DNA of 64,000 bases from Polaribacter litorisediminis (GCF_019968605.1 NZ_CP082966.1:3771501-3835500), one strand, 5' to 3'; shown: positions 1-8,596, numbered from the stretch's first letter. Translations and numbers: made by a program. The notes: generated by a model not told the origin, from the sequence alone.

Positions 1-235
1 CAATAAACATTGTTGACTTGACATTTTTAAAGTAAGAAATGGTATTCAAGTTCCCGTTTGGGTAAAATTGGGTTTTTAAACCATACATTTTATCTGTTTT
101 ATTATATAGAATTTCTCTTATGTCTCCATTTGTATAATAACTGATTTTTTCTTTAATATTATTATCACTACAAGATGAAGAAAAAAATATTAAAGATATT
201 ATTAATATTAAATTAATAATTTTTATTCCCCTCAT
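1..235 (-). CDS. MORN-like repeat lipoprotein, second copy, C-terminus outside window
   Basis: The 366 bases at the left edge match 17899-18264 base for base as far as I compared them, so this is the N-terminal half of the same small lipoprotein encoded at 17696-18133. It has a start at 235, a hydrophobic signal segment and a lipobox ending SSSC. The rest of the gene lies left of the window. The shared segment stops within a few bases after the AAC at 364-366, where the next attC-like repeat differs, so this is a second copy of a whole cassette, not a random duplication. Function unknown. Confidence 0.75.
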   Translation of the reverse strand, partial: MRGIKIINLILIISLIFFSSSCSDNNIKEKISYYTNGDIREILYNKTDKMYGLKTQFYPNGNLNTISYFKNVKSTMFI

Positions 236-363
236 ATTTGCTTGAATTTTTTTTAGGTTTAATTTCCTCTTTTGGACTAATTCTCAATTTTTTCTAACTT
301 TAAAAGCAAAAAGTATATTTAAAGAACTTTCGTTTTAGATTAACTTTTCCGCTAGTTTTTTAC

Positions 364-487
364 AACGTTGTTGTATATGGTTTGTTGCGTGGTTTAAGCA
401 CCTAATATAGCAAATACAAACCGAATAGAAAATCCGCGAGGATTTTCGTAAGTAGGCTAGAACTAGCAATAAATTATATACGGTGTT
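364..487 (-). repeat. attC-like cassette recombination site 1
   Basis: Imperfect palindrome from AAC to GTT. The outer arms are GTTGTATAT and ATATACGGTGTT. The centre is the hairpin GAAAATCC-GCGA-GGATTTTC. It closes the cassette holding 501-1088 and abuts the partial cassette 1-366. Same hairpin subtype as sites 10, 11, 17, 18 and 24. Confidence 0.85.
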
Positions 488-500
488 ACCACACGTTTTT

Positions 501-1088
501 TTATTCAATTTTATTAATTTCCGAAATATATTTCAATCTTAAATTTTCAATTCGATTCGATAAATTTAATTTGGCATTTAATGATTCGATTTTCGTTTTG
601 TCGTTTTTAAAAAACTCAATTTTTTGTTCGTGTTTTTTTGTCACATCATCACTTAATGCTTTTAACTTATCAAGAAATTTTGATTGTAATAATGATTCTT
701 TTGTTGTTCTGTCAGATTCTCGATAATATAGGTCGAGTAAACTTTGGAAATTTTTAGTCCAATCTTCTTTGCTTAATTCTGAAATATTTTCGTCAAACTT
801 TTCTATTTTAAACTCTCCAATTTGATAATTATCAGACCAAAAATCCAAGTTGTTATTTTCAGTTTTTTCTATGTCTAAATAATTGTTTAAATATTCAGCC
901 AATTTAACTTTCAGTTCCGCTTTTTTTTCAATTCCGATTAATTCAAGTTCAAACCTTTTGTATTTATTTGGTTCTAACTTTCTTGGATAACTTTCCATAT
1001 TTGAAAGAACTAATTTTAAATCACTGCTGTTTTGCTCGTCAATAATTTCGAGTAAAATAAAATTTATATTTGTTCCTACGATGTTCAT
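501..1088 (-). CDS. hypothetical cassette protein with C-terminal coiled coil
   Basis: 195 residues. I chose the ATG at 1088, 15 bases inside the cassette boundary, rather than the longer frame that runs back through the attC-like repeat. No signal peptide or membrane segment. The last 70 residues are rich in K, E and L in a pattern suggesting a helical coiled coil. The cassette ends are GTTACCACAC (485) and GTGTGGTAAC (1105), perfectly complementary. I do not recognise a family. Presumably cytosolic. Confidence 0.7.
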   Translation of the reverse strand: MNIVGTNINFILLEIIDEQNSSDLKLVLSNMESYPRKLEPNKYKRFELELIGIEKKAELKVKLAEYLNNYLDIEKTENNNLDFWSDNYQIGEFKIEKFDENISELSKEDWTKNFQSLLDLYYRESDRTTKESLLQSKFLDKLKALSDDVTKKHEQKIEFFKNDKTKIESLNAKLNLSNRIENLRLKYISEINKIE

Positions 1089-1102
1089 TTCAAATGTGTG
1101 GT

Positions 1103-1285
1103 AACGGTTAGTATAAGAATAGTAAGGGATTAAAAACGCACTTACTTTTCGGTTTAGCACTTAGCCAAATTTACAATTTTACCGTTATTTTTCTTTTAAC
1201 CGTCAAATTGTAAATTTGGCGGACTTTGTTAATATGTACCAACTTTGGGTTCGGCACTTAACCCTTATTATTTTTATACATTGTT
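1103..1285 (-). repeat. attC-like cassette recombination site 2 (long form)
   Basis: At 183 bp this is the longest site in the array. The outer stem pairs GTATAAGAATAGTAAGGG with CCCTTATTATTTTTATAC. Inside it a 16 bp perfect arm, GCCAAATTTACAATTT, pairs with AAATTGTAAATTTGGC. The primary sequence is unlike most other sites but the fold is the same. Confidence 0.8.
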
Positions 1286-2104
1286 AGCCACTGGCTTTTC
1301 TATTCGGTCATTATTTATAGCACAAACAATCGCTTGATTCATTGTGTTATACAATTCTGTTGAAAGTTCATTATATTTTTTATTCGTTTCTTCATTCTCA
1401 AATCCCATATCATTCCAAGAGCCCATTCCGCCAAAAACAAAAGCCTTACTTGCGGATAAAAGTAACTGACGATTTTGTAAGTCATAATTCTTTATACTTA
1501 TTAAATCGTTGTGATAAAAGTCGACTTCTGGTTTTTCTGAATTCAAGGTTTCTTTGGCTTTCTCAAATATATTTCCCCAATTTTCAGTTGTTTCTTTAAA
1601 CGCAAAATCTGTTATTTTTTCAAGAATGCTATTTAGTTCGTTACGTGTCGTTTTTAAGTCAAATTGTTGATTTCGAGTTGGCTGTTTTTCGACTGCTTTC
1701 CCATATGTCACTTGCCAAGGTTTTTCAGTCAAATTTTTGTCGTGATTCCAATTACCAATCCAAAAATCAGAGTGGTTTGGATATACAGTTTCTATAAACC
1801 AATTTCCACCTCCGCCAACAAATCCGGCCAATTGATGGTCGTTTTCCTTTTCAGTTTGATGAAATAGACGAAGTTTAGTGCAACCATTTTTTTTAAGATT
1901 TCCAAACCAATCTAATGGATTTTTTGCTGTGATTATTTCCTTCTTTGCTGTGAAAAAATTCTTTTTCTTAATTTCTCTAAAATCTACAAAATCGCAAAAT
2001 TGAAAAGACGAGTTTTCAGGATAAAATTCAGTCAGTTTTCCGTTTCTCAAAAATTCATTTCCAAAAGCGGTAATTGTGATAATTTGTACTAAAGTTCCTG
2101 TCAT
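1274..2104 (-). CDS. hypothetical cassette protein, 276 aa
   Basis: Starts at an ATG 25 bases inside the cassette and ends inside attC-like site 2, so the last residues (PVANNV) are encoded by the recombination site. No membrane segment. There is a GGGGNWF motif near residue 98 and a C-terminal FGGMGSWNDMGF stretch. I do not recognise the family. Cassette ends GTTAGCCAC and GTGGCTAAC are complementary. Confidence 0.7.
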   Translation of the reverse strand: MTGTLVQIITITAFGNEFLRNGKLTEFYPENSSFQFCDFVDFREIKKKNFFTAKKEIITAKNPLDWFGNLKKNGCTKLRLFHQTEKENDHQLAGFVGGGGNWFIETVYPNHSDFWIGNWNHDKNLTEKPWQVTYGKAVEKQPTRNQQFDLKTTRNELNSILEKITDFAFKETTENWGNIFEKAKETLNSEKPEVDFYHNDLISIKNYDLQNRQLLLSASKAFVFGGMGSWNDMGFENEETNKKYNELSTELYNTMNQAIVCAINNDRIEKPVANNV

Positions 2105-2128
2105 TCTCGATTTTTTCAGCTTGTGGCT

Positions 2129-2255
2129 AACGTGTTTGTGTTATGGAAAGTTGCGGTTTTGTGTGCGAGGAATTTCCAACGGAAATTCAGAAGTACGCAA
2201 AATTGCAACTAACTTTGATTAAGCACTAAAGTAGCAATTTTTTATACACGGTGTT
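2129..2255 (-). repeat. attC-like cassette recombination site 3
   Basis: 127 bp, commonest subtype: AACGTGTTTGTG, then GTTGCG, central hairpin GGAATTTCC-AAC-GGAAATTC, then GCAAC, and TATACACGGTGTT at the far end. It closes the gene-less cassette to its right. Confidence 0.85.
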
Positions 2256-2599
2256 GCAAGTAGTATTTTTTTTTCAGTTTTTAATTCCGATTTATTTGTT
2301 TTCAAGCTTTTTAAAATTCCGCATTTGAGTGATTTTTTTTAGCATTCAGATTTCCCGTATTTTGCTAAATTCCGCAAACTTGCTAATTCCGATTTCGAGT
2401 AAGAATTCCGTAATCTTGGTTTCCGACTTTGAGTGAATTCACACGTTTAAAATTCCACAAACAAGCTAAAATTCCGAAATGAATTTTTGAATAGCGAGAG
2501 ACTGTTCAGTACTTTTAAAATTCCATTTTTTCCACTTTAAAACTCAAGAGTTTCGAACCGAAAATTATTCGATTTTGAGTGGTTTCCGCTATTACTTGC
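2256..2599. other. gene-less cassette
   Basis: A complete cassette by its ends (GTTGCAAGTA at 2253 and TACTTGCAAC at 2602) with no credible ORF on either strand. It is rich in scattered AATTCCG and TTTGAGT words and contains ATAGCGAGAGACTGTTC near 2491. That word matches TTAGCGAGAGAGTGTTC in the tandem gene-less cassettes at 18388 and 18894. The shared word suggests a non-coding RNA or a protein-binding function rather than decay alone. Confidence 0.6.
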
Positions 2600-2725
2600 A
2601 ACGGTCCGCGCATAACATAAGTGGCGACTTAAAATGCGCAATCTTTTCGGTTAAACTTTAAGTTTCTAAAAATACCAAAATTTTCGTTTCAATCACAAAT
2701 CTCGCCATTTTTGTTATGCGCTGTT
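2600..2725 (-). repeat. attC-like cassette recombination site 4 (divergent sequence)
   Basis: 126 bp with its own arm sequence: GCGCATAACATAAGTGGCGA pairs with TCGCCATTTTTGTTATGCGC. It keeps the AAC and GTT ends but shares almost no primary sequence with the common subtype, which supports selection on the fold. Confidence 0.8.
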
Positions 2726-2736
2726 ACCTGTAGGCT

Positions 2737-3195
2737 TTATTCGTTCATTACAGATTTCGTTTGTCTTTCCAAATCTTCAATTCCATTATATTTCTTAAAA
2801 TCTAAATTTTTTTCAAGCGTTTTCAATTCAGTAATTAATTCGATTATCAAGTCTAAAGGTTCAGATTCAAATCCGAACATATTTTGGTCGAATTGAGTTC
2901 CGATTAAAAGTCCATCATTTTCCATTCCGACACAAAAGTTTTCCATAAATTCAGACAACTTAATTTCAACAACTTGATATTTTTTCCAACCATCTTTTAT
3001 GCAAGATTTCGCTCTAACTTTTTCCGCCCAAAAACAAATCATTCCAATTGGATTTCCATCTTCATCATCATAATGTACAGAAGTTGAAGTTGCATATCCT
3101 TTTTTATTTTTTAAAGCGTAAACTATTTCAGATTCGCAAACAGTTTTCACGAAGTTCAAATGTCTATTTTTTACTGTAATATGGTTTTGTATCAT
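2737..3195 (-). CDS. hypothetical cassette protein, 152 aa
   Basis: Soluble 152-residue protein, ATG about 20 bases inside the cassette, stop just before the GTT at 2723-2725. It has a mixed alpha/beta pattern with a YDDEDGNPIG stretch near residue 43. I recognise no family. Cassette ends GTTACCTGTA and TACAGGTAAC are complementary. Confidence 0.7.
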   Translation of the reverse strand: MIQNHITVKNRHLNFVKTVCESEIVYALKNKKGYATSTSVHYDDEDGNPIGMICFWAEKVRAKSCIKDGWKKYQVVEIKLSEFMENFCVGMENDGLLIGTQFDQNMFGFESEPLDLIIELITELKTLEKNLDFKKYNGIEDLERQTKSVMNE

Positions 3196-3215
3196 CGTTG
3201 TTTTAGCTTACAGGT

Positions 3216-3340
3216 AACGTTGTTGTGTAATGAATGTTGCGTTTTTGTGAACGAGGAATTTCCGTAGGAAATTCATAAGTTTGCAAAGAAGCAACAAGTT
3301 TTAGTTTAACCAAATATAGCAATATTTAATACACGGTGTT
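3216..3340 (-). repeat. attC-like cassette recombination site 5
   Basis: 125 bp, common subtype with central hairpin GGAATTTCC-GTA-GGAAATTC and the GTTGCG/GCAAC inner pair. On the minus strand it carries TATATTTG, which resembles a Bacteroidetes -7 box and might fire into the next cassette (weak). Confidence 0.85.
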
Positions 3341-3368
3341 ACCACACGTTTTTTTTTCCGCCGTTTAA

Positions 3369-3896
3369 TTAATTCAATTTTTTATTTTCTAAAATATCAA
3401 ATCCGAAAAGTCCATTCCGAGTTTCAAATTCAACATTTTTGTATAAATTCATTTTCTCAAAATATTCGTTTTTGAATACCAATTCTTTGCTTTTCCCCTT
3501 ATAAACTATTATAAATACTGGTTGTTCTTTATCTGTTCTACCTTTAGTTGTTCCACGAATTGTAGTTCGTCCAATAATTTCATAATTTTCAGTTTTTACT
3601 TCTTTTCCAGCAAAATAAAAATTTGTCAGCATAAAGATTGAGCAAGCAATAAATCCAAATCCAATTATGTAATGCATCCAAGAATATAAATATAATTCAA
3701 ATCCGCTATATTCATAAGTCCGCTTGTAATTTTTAAAATCCGCTAAAAAACTCAAAATTCCGACTATTGTAATTATTGATGCAGGAATTTTCCAGTTAAT
3801 AAATGTATTTCGATAAATTTCTATCTGAAAATACATTAATATTATTCCAATGAAGAAAATTAATGTATAAAATATCTTTCGTTGTTTTTTCGTCAT
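3369..3896 (-). CDS. membrane protein of unknown function
   Basis: 175 residues with three hydrophobic segments (about residues 8-25, 34-52 and 74-95) followed by a soluble, beta-rich tail of about 75 residues. The tail is reminiscent of the extracytoplasmic part of DUF3592-like proteins, but this is only a resemblance. Cassette ends GTTACCACAC and GTGTGGTAAC equal those of the cassette at 485-1105 although the genes differ. Confidence 0.7.
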   Translation of the reverse strand: MTKKQRKIFYTLIFFIGIILMYFQIEIYRNTFINWKIPASIITIVGILSFLADFKNYKRTYEYSGFELYLYSWMHYIIGFGFIACSIFMLTNFYFAGKEVKTENYEIIGRTTIRGTTKGRTDKEQPVFIIVYKGKSKELVFKNEYFEKMNLYKNVEFETRNGLFGFDILENKKLN

Positions 3897-3914
3897 TTTT
3901 GGTCAATGTGTGGT

Positions 3915-4040
3915 AACGTGTTTGTGTTATGAAAAGTTGCGTATTTGACAACGAGGAATTTCCAACGGAAATTCTGAAGTTGGCAAAAAAGCAACAACTT
4001 TTGGTGAAGCTAAAAATAGCAATTTTTTATACACGGTGTT
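3915..4040 (-). repeat. attC-like cassette recombination site 6
   Basis: 126 bp, common subtype. Identical to site 15 (12862-12987). With the adjoining gene it forms one of the duplicated cassettes. The outer stem pairs GTGTTATGAAAAGTTGC with GCAATTTTTTATACAC. Confidence 0.9.
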
Positions 4041-4051
4041 GGCAACAGGCT

Positions 4052-4579
4052 TTATAAATCAATTTTTTCAAAATAATTATTCAATAATTCATTTTTTTCA
4101 CTTATTGATTTCAGTGTTTTGTCTAAAATGTAAATTATAACTATAGCTATTAAATTTATTTGAATAAAATTATTTATATCTTGACTTATACTCAAGTCAA
4201 ATTCACTTGCAATTCCTAAGTTAAAGGTCAAATTATTTTCAGTCCAATTATAACCCAACATAAAATTTCCTCCAGAGGTAAACATATAGGTTATTCCATT
4301 AAAGGAAATTCCTATTATTTGTATAAATTGAATAATCCAAGAATGAGAAATTCCTTTTTCAGTTTTTTTGAAAAGTATTATTCCAGCAAAGATTGAATAC
4401 GAATAAAATAATATTGTTATTAAAAAAATAATAACGCTGTAAGAATTCATTTGAAAACCTTGGAGAAGAAACCAAACTATTAAACCTATTCCTGTTATTC
4501 CTCCTATAATCTCTAAAATTCCAATTCCTTTCAGTATGTTTCTTTTCTTCCTAATTTCTTCTTCCAAATCTTTTCTCAT
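4052..4579 (-). CDS. four-TM membrane protein, copy 1 of a duplicated cassette
   Basis: 175 residues: a charged N-terminus (MRKDLEEEIRKKRN) followed by four hydrophobic helices near residues 18-40, 48-70, 84-108 and 140-160. The same protein is encoded at 12999-13526 and the whole cassette (3915-4606) is repeated at 12862-13553. Function unknown. Cassette ends GTTGGCAAC and GTTGCCAAC are complementary. Confidence 0.75.
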   Translation of the reverse strand: MRKDLEEEIRKKRNILKGIGILEIIGGITGIGLIVWFLLQGFQMNSYSVIIFLITILFYSYSIFAGIILFKKTEKGISHSWIIQFIQIIGISFNGITYMFTSGGNFMLGYNWTENNLTFNLGIASEFDLSISQDINNFIQINLIAIVIIYILDKTLKSISEKNELLNNYFEKIDL

Positions 4580-4603
4580 ATACGTATTTTTTTGCTTGTT
4601 GCC

Positions 4604-4729
4604 AACTTGTTTGTGTATTGAAAGTTGCGTTTTAAATGAACGGCTATTTTCCGAAGGAAAATAGAAGTTTATAAAAAAGCAACTACTTTTAATTAAGCAC
4701 TAATCTAGCAATTTTTAATACACGTTGTT
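4604..4729 (-). repeat. attC-like cassette recombination site 7
   Basis: 126 bp with central hairpin CTATTTTCC-GAA-GGAAAATAG. Identical to site 9 (6508-6633). The GTT at 4727-4729 overlaps the stop codon of the gene it closes. Confidence 0.9.
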
Positions 4730-5243
4730 ACCCAAAGTTATTGTTTCGTTCAAATTCATTCATAATTAGTTTTTCCAATTTCTTAAAACTACAATTTAGA
4801 TTTGTTGTCGTTAATGTAATTGGTGAACCATAATCTTTCAAATTCTTTCTCATAAGTTTCGATTGAAGAGAATTTTTCGCTTTTTTGATATATTTTTCAG
4901 AGTTTTCCAAGTCAACTAATATAAATTTGATAGACATTATTTCAATAATTCTGATGTCAATAATATCTTCCCATTCAATTAATCCAATACTATTAGAGTT
5001 AGTATAGTCGGTTATTCCTTTTGAATCAATAATTAATCCAGAATTTTTTTCAAATAATTTTTTTATTCCAATTATTAAAGTGAAACCAAAAAAAATTATG
5101 GCTAAGATTCCTAAAATCTGATTAGATTCAGATTCTTTTTCAGAAACTACCATCCATATTCCTAAAGCTACAAACCCAATTGAACCAAGAATATTTAATA
5201 ATACTTTCTTTTTACTTATTGAAATTTCAATTTTTTTATTCAT
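4728..5243 (-). CDS. STM3941-like membrane protein, copy 1 of a duplicated cassette
   Basis: 171 residues: cytosolic N-terminus, two membrane helices (about 12-33 and 42-62) and a soluble beta-rich domain containing GLIIDSKGI and IEWEDIIDI. This layout fits the STM3941 family, a small bacterial membrane protein family of unknown role. The TAA stop lies in the cassette-end word GGGTAAC, so gene and recombination site overlap. An identical copy is at 6632-7147. Confidence 0.75.
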   Translation of the reverse strand: MNKKIEISISKKKVLLNILGSIGFVALGIWMVVSEKESESNQILGILAIIFFGFTLIIGIKKLFEKNSGLIIDSKGITDYTNSNSIGLIEWEDIIDIRIIEIMSIKFILVDLENSEKYIKKAKNSLQSKLMRKNLKDYGSPITLTTTNLNCSFKKLEKLIMNEFERNNNFG

Positions 5244-5278
5244 TTAAAAACATTTTCTTGGATTTGTAAATTTTGGGT

Positions 5279-5402
5279 AACGTGCTAAGTATATGGTAAG
5301 CAAGGGTTAGAATAACTTACTATTTCGGGCATTGAAAAAATAAATAAATATTAACTAATTTAAAAAAGCAACCTGTACCCCTTGTTTATTATATACTATG
5401 TT
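5279..5402 (-). repeat. attC-like cassette recombination site 8
   Basis: 124 bp with arms AGTATATGGTAAGCAAGGG and CCCCTTGTTTATTATATACT. Nearly identical to site 13. Both close the two homologous four-gene cassettes, so this attC subtype belongs to that cassette family. Confidence 0.85.
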
Positions 5403-5420
5403 GTGTACAGTACTATTCAG

Positions 5421-5564
5421 ATGCCAAATGATGTTTCAGACGAATTTAAGGAATATTGTAAAGAAAATAACATTACTTTAAAAAAAAACGGACGTGTTAT
5501 GGTTTTTCCTCCGATGTTTATGGGGGCAACTAGTAATTCAAGCCATGATTCTTTAAATGACTAA
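5421..5564 (+). CDS. small protein, first gene of four-gene cassette A
   Basis: 47 residues from the ATG at 5421, 19 bases inside the cassette (GTTGTGTACA at 5400). It reads against the usual direction of the array and ends convergently with the next gene, overlapping it by 35 bases. Acidic N-terminus, then an MVFPPMFMG stretch. No homologue recognised. The equivalent position in the sister cassette holds 11055-11279. Confidence 0.45.
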   Translation: MPNDVSDEFKEYCKENNITLKKNGRVMVFPPMFMGATSNSSHDSLND

Positions 5565-5958
5565 ATACATTTAAAGAATAAGAATTAATTTCATGTTGAA
5601 TATTTATATTATTTATTTTTAATTCTTTGGATTTATTTTCAAAAAAATATTTTTCGTGATTTGAAAATGCTTTTTTTACAAAATCTAGTATTCCAGAAGT
5701 AGATGTTTTATCATGTATTGGTTTAAGATTGGCTCTTAACTCAGATTCATAAACAAAAACTTTATTATTATTAGTTTTGTTGGTAATCAGTGTTCTTGAC
5801 CTTAATCCGTAATCAAAAACTTTATTTTCGTTATATTCTTTTTTGGAATATATTTCTGATTCACAAAAAGTATTAGTAATTAATTCGGTCGAGTTTTCTA
5901 ATTGACTTAGGCTAAATTCAAATTCTAAAATTTTAAATTGCTTGTTAAGTATTTCCAT
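5530..5958 (-). CDS. hypothetical protein, second gene of four-gene cassette A
   Basis: 142 residues, soluble and beta-rich in the first 80. It starts only 16 bases from the divergent plus-strand gene at 5975. That spacer is nearly identical in the sister cassette (11491-11506), although the proteins on each side differ. It ends inside 5421-5564. Family not recognised. Confidence 0.6.
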   Translation of the reverse strand: MEILNKQFKILEFEFSLSQLENSTELITNTFCESEIYSKKEYNENKVFDYGLRSRTLITNKTNNNKVFVYESELRANLKPIHDKTSTSGILDFVKKAFSNHEKYFFENKSKELKINNINIQHEINSYSLNVFSHLKNHGLNY

Positions 5959-5974
5959 AGTACTATTTTATATT

Positions 5975-6088
5975 ATGAGTTGGTTAAAAAAAATAGATTT
6001 CGAAAGTCCAAAATTCAGATTTTACACAAGTTTAGTTGCTTTAATTATTTCAATAATAGCGTTAGTATCGACACTATTAGAGCAATAA
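5975..6088 (+). CDS. 37-aa single-TM miniprotein, third gene of cassette A
   Basis: Starts MSWLKKIDF and ends with a membrane helix (LVALIISIIALVSTLL). It overlaps the convergent gene at 6045-6461 by 44 bases. The sister cassette has a 45-residue protein starting MNWFKS at the same place with the same upstream sequence and the same overlap, which argues that it is a real gene. The size and topology resemble type I toxins or small membrane antitoxins, but that is inference. Confidence 0.5.
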   Translation: MSWLKKIDFESPKFRFYTSLVALIISIIALVSTLLEQ

Positions 6089-6461
6089 TAGCTAAGTAAA
6101 ATCCCCACTTTCCATATTCAAAACTTTCGATTGTTCCCTTTCGGATTATTTCTTCTTGAACTTCTTTTCGTATATTTTTAATTTCATTATTATCCTCTTT
6201 TTTATTCTGTTTTTTAAGATATTGTAACCAACCTCCCTTTTCTAATACTTCTTCTCCAAAACTATTTATATGACAAACTTCTCCATTAAGAGTAATCAAT
6301 CCTTTACTTTTCATGTATTCAGAAAGTAGTTCAGTTTGCATATCCCAACTTTCAATTTTTACACCTTCTTCATTTATGAAATCGGATTCATACATTCTTT
6401 TAGAATCACTTTCATTTAGTAATTTTAAATTTATATCAGTAAGTATATTGTATCTTTTCAT
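6045..6461 (-). CDS. tail-anchored protein, fourth gene of cassette A
   Basis: 138 residues. The N-terminal 80 look like a small winged-helix-type fold ending in GGWLQYLKKQ. A charged coiled segment follows, then one C-terminal membrane helix (residues 119-136). The gene at 11595-12131 has the same plan (GGFKQYF, coiled coil, C-terminal helix). Cassette right end GTACACAAC lies at 6510. Function unknown. Confidence 0.65.
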   Translation of the reverse strand: MKRYNILTDINLKLLNESDSKRMYESDFINEEGVKIESWDMQTELLSEYMKSKGLITLNGEVCHINSFGEEVLEKGGWLQYLKKQNKKEDNNEIKNIRKEVQEEIIRKGTIESFEYGKWGFYLAIIALIVSILTLLLK

Positions 6462-6507
6462 TCAATTTAAGTCTACCACCCACTATGTTATAGTTTGTAT
6501 TGTACAC

Positions 6508-6633
6508 AACTTGTTTGTGTATTGAAAGTTGCGTTTTAAATGAACGGCTATTTTCCGAAGGAAAATAGAAGTTTATAAAAAAGCAACTACTTTTAATTAA
6601 GCACTAATCTAGCAATTTTTAATACACGTTGTT
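6508..6633 (-). repeat. attC-like cassette recombination site 9
   Basis: Identical to site 7 over its full 126 bp. It lies 3' of the second copy of the STM3941-like gene, showing that each palindrome moves with the gene whose stop it follows. Confidence 0.9.
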
Positions 6634-7147
6634 ACCCAAAGTTATTGTTTCGTTCAAATTCATTCATAATTAGTTTTTCCAATTTCTTAAAACTACAATT
6701 TAGATTTGTTGTCGTTAATGTAATTGGTGAACCATAATCTTTCAAATTCTTTCTCATAAGTTTCGATTGAAGAGAATTTTTCGCTTTTTTGATATATTTT
6801 TCAGAGTTTTCCAAGTCAACTAATATAAATTTGATAGACATTATTTCAATAATTCTGATGTCAATAATATCTTCCCATTCAATTAATCCAATACTATTAG
6901 AGTTAGTATAGTCGGTTATTCCTTTTGAATCAATAATTAATCCAGAATTTTTTTCAAATAATTTTTTTATTCCAATTATTAAAGTGAAACCAAAAAAAAT
7001 TATGGCTAAGATTCCTAAAATCTGATTAGATTCAGATTCTTTTTCAGAAACTACCATCCATATTCCTAAAGCTACAAACCCAATTGAACCAAGAATATTT
7101 AATAATACTTTCTTTTTACTTATTGAAATTTCAATTTTTTTATTCAT
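6632..7147 (-). CDS. STM3941-like membrane protein, copy 2 of a duplicated cassette
   Basis: Same 171 residues as 4728-5243. The 678-base unit 6508-7185 repeats 4604-5281. After the shared GGGTAACG the copies diverge (TTGTTG here, TGCTAA in copy 1), and on the other side identity starts at AAC. The match is too exact for old paralogues, so the duplication is recent and fits re-insertion or copying of one mobile cassette. Confidence 0.75.
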   Translation of the reverse strand: MNKKIEISISKKKVLLNILGSIGFVALGIWMVVSEKESESNQILGILAIIFFGFTLIIGIKKLFEKNSGLIIDSKGITDYTNSNSIGLIEWEDIIDIRIIEIMSIKFILVDLENSEKYIKKAKNSLQSKLMRKNLKDYGSPITLTTTNLNCSFKKLEKLIMNEFERNNNFG

Positions 7148-7182
7148 TTAAAAACATTTTCTTGGATTTGTAAATTTTGGGT

Positions 7183-7308
7183 AACGTTGTTGTACAAGAT
7201 TAGTTGCGTTGGTTAAGCAATATATTTACTAAATAATTACTGACAAAGAAAATCCGCGAGGATTTTCGTAAGTGAGCAAAAAGCAAGCAATTAATTTTGT
7301 ACGGTGTT
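7183..7308 (-). repeat. attC-like cassette recombination site 10
   Basis: 126 bp with hairpin GAAAATCC-GCGA-GGATTTTC. The last codons of the gene at 7291-7824 lie inside it. Confidence 0.85.
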
Positions 7309-7824
7309 AGCAACTGTTTTATTCTCGATTATTTGACGTCTATTTATAATAAATAAGATTCCAAACTGCCATAATCCAATTGCAATGAATAAAGGATAAA
7401 TCTCTAAACCAGATAAAACCTCCTTATATGTCGCAATAATTCCGATAATAACTCCAAGAATATAATCTATGGGTTTGAATCTTAATTTCGCATTTAGTTG
7501 AATAATTATTAAAGAAAGTAATCCTCCAAATCCACCAAGAGTTCTACTTCTAAACTCTAATAAGATTTCAGAGTTTTTAGTTGCGTACATAAGTGTTAAA
7601 TAGAATGATATACATAGACATACTACAAGTAATAGCCCAGTTTTTTCCTTTAATGCCTTTTTCAAGGCAATTGCAATTCCAATTCCGAAGAATAATCCAG
7701 GAAAGTATAGCATTAAGATAAACAGTCCATCGTTCGTTTTTTCTCCGATAAACGTCAACAATAGATATAGGACTGTGACAATTCCGCCTATAATTAGAGT
7801 TCTATATTTATGTTTTAAATTCAA
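7291..7824 (-). CDS. multi-pass membrane protein with attC-encoded tail
   Basis: 177 residues with about five hydrophobic helices (near 8-30, 32-55, 62-80, 94-110 and 118-160). No ATG fits the open frame; it begins at a TTG (7824) giving NLKHKYRTLIIGG. The stop is reached only inside attC-like site 10, so the C-terminus KTVANTVQN is partly site-encoded. The next cassette product ends in the same VQN tail. Family unknown. Confidence 0.6.
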   Translation of the reverse strand: MNLKHKYRTLIIGGIVTVLYLLLTFIGEKTNDGLFILMLYFPGLFFGIGIAIALKKALKEKTGLLLVVCLCISFYLTLMYATKNSEILLEFRSRTLGGFGGLLSLIIIQLNAKLRFKPIDYILGVIIGIIATYKEVLSGLEIYPLFIAIGLWQFGILFIINRRQIIENKTVANTVQN

Positions 7825-7854
7825 AGTTGGTCGTTTTTTTTTGTAATTGTTGCT

Positions 7855-7980
7855 AACGTGTTTGTACAGGATTAGTTGCTGTGTTTAAGCAATAAAGTTA
7901 ATAAATAATTACTCACAAAGAAAATCCGCGAGGATTTTCGTAAGTAAGCAAAAAGCAAGCAATTAATTTTGTACGGTGTT
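7855..7980 (-). repeat. attC-like cassette recombination site 11
   Basis: 126 bp, nearly the same as site 10 (hairpin GAAAATCC-GCGA-GGATTTTC, GCAAGCAATTAATTTTGTACGG on its right arm). Confidence 0.85.
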
Positions 7981-8577
7981 GGCAATAGTTATTTCTTTTT
8001 TAAATTTCTGAATTTCATTATAATCTTCAATATTTAGAATTTCCAAAAGCTTTAACCAACTAATAATTCCTTTTTTGTAATAATAAATAAAAATTTCATT
8101 AAAAAATTCAATTTTTTCAGATTCAGTTTGTAAAAAATTACATTTTATTTTCTCTCCATTTTTCAGTATTAATGAAAACTGATTATTAAGTCCGTTTGAT
8201 AAATGAGGAGAAAATTCCAACATTGAATTAACAAACGTTCCTTTAATGTCGTAAGCATTAAATTCAATCTTATTTATCTGTTCAATTTTATATTCTTTAT
8301 TTCCAATTTGTATTCGGTCTTTCCAAAAAGTTAGTTTTCCAGAATATTTCCCTATTTCTCTTTCATATCTAAAAAAAGTGCTTATCATAAGTCCGATAAT
8401 ATAGATTGTTCCAAATATTAAAATTCCCGTTTCCCAACCCTCAAAATTAAATTCGTACGTTGCTTTTAAAAAGTAAATTAGAAATATTACAATTGTCCAA
8501 GAAATTGCAACAATATTTTCAGGGGAAATATGAATTCCTTTTTTCTTTTCGAATATTTTCAGACTTCTCGGATTCAT
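7963..8577 (-). CDS. two-TM protein with attC-encoded tail
   Basis: 204 residues: two membrane helices (about 20-40 and 50-68) and a cytosolic beta-rich domain (residues 75-150) with a PH-like look (FWKDRIQIGNKEYKIEQI). The C-terminus TIANTVQN reads through the cassette end word into attC-like site 11. The start at 8577 is 14 bases inside the cassette. Family not recognised. Confidence 0.65.
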   Translation of the reverse strand: MNPRSLKIFEKKKGIHISPENIVAISWTIVIFLIYFLKATYEFNFEGWETGILIFGTIYIIGLMISTFFRYEREIGKYSGKLTFWKDRIQIGNKEYKIEQINKIEFNAYDIKGTFVNSMLEFSPHLSNGLNNQFSLILKNGEKIKCNFLQTESEKIEFFNEIFIYYYKKGIISWLKLLEILNIEDYNEIQKFKKEITIANTVQN

Positions 8578-8596
8578 TTTTAATTATTGCCAACGG

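Noticed and set aside
1089..1160. N-terminal extension of the first cassette gene (and of 13527-13619 and 17349-17453)
   Set aside because: These extensions are encoded by the attC-like repeats and differ or vanish in duplicate copies; the internal ATGs inside the cassette are used instead.
3310..3330. TATATTTG inside several attC-like sites as a cassette-borne promoter
   Set aside because: Present in only some sites (5 and 23 clearly), without a consistent -33 element; kept as a remark only.
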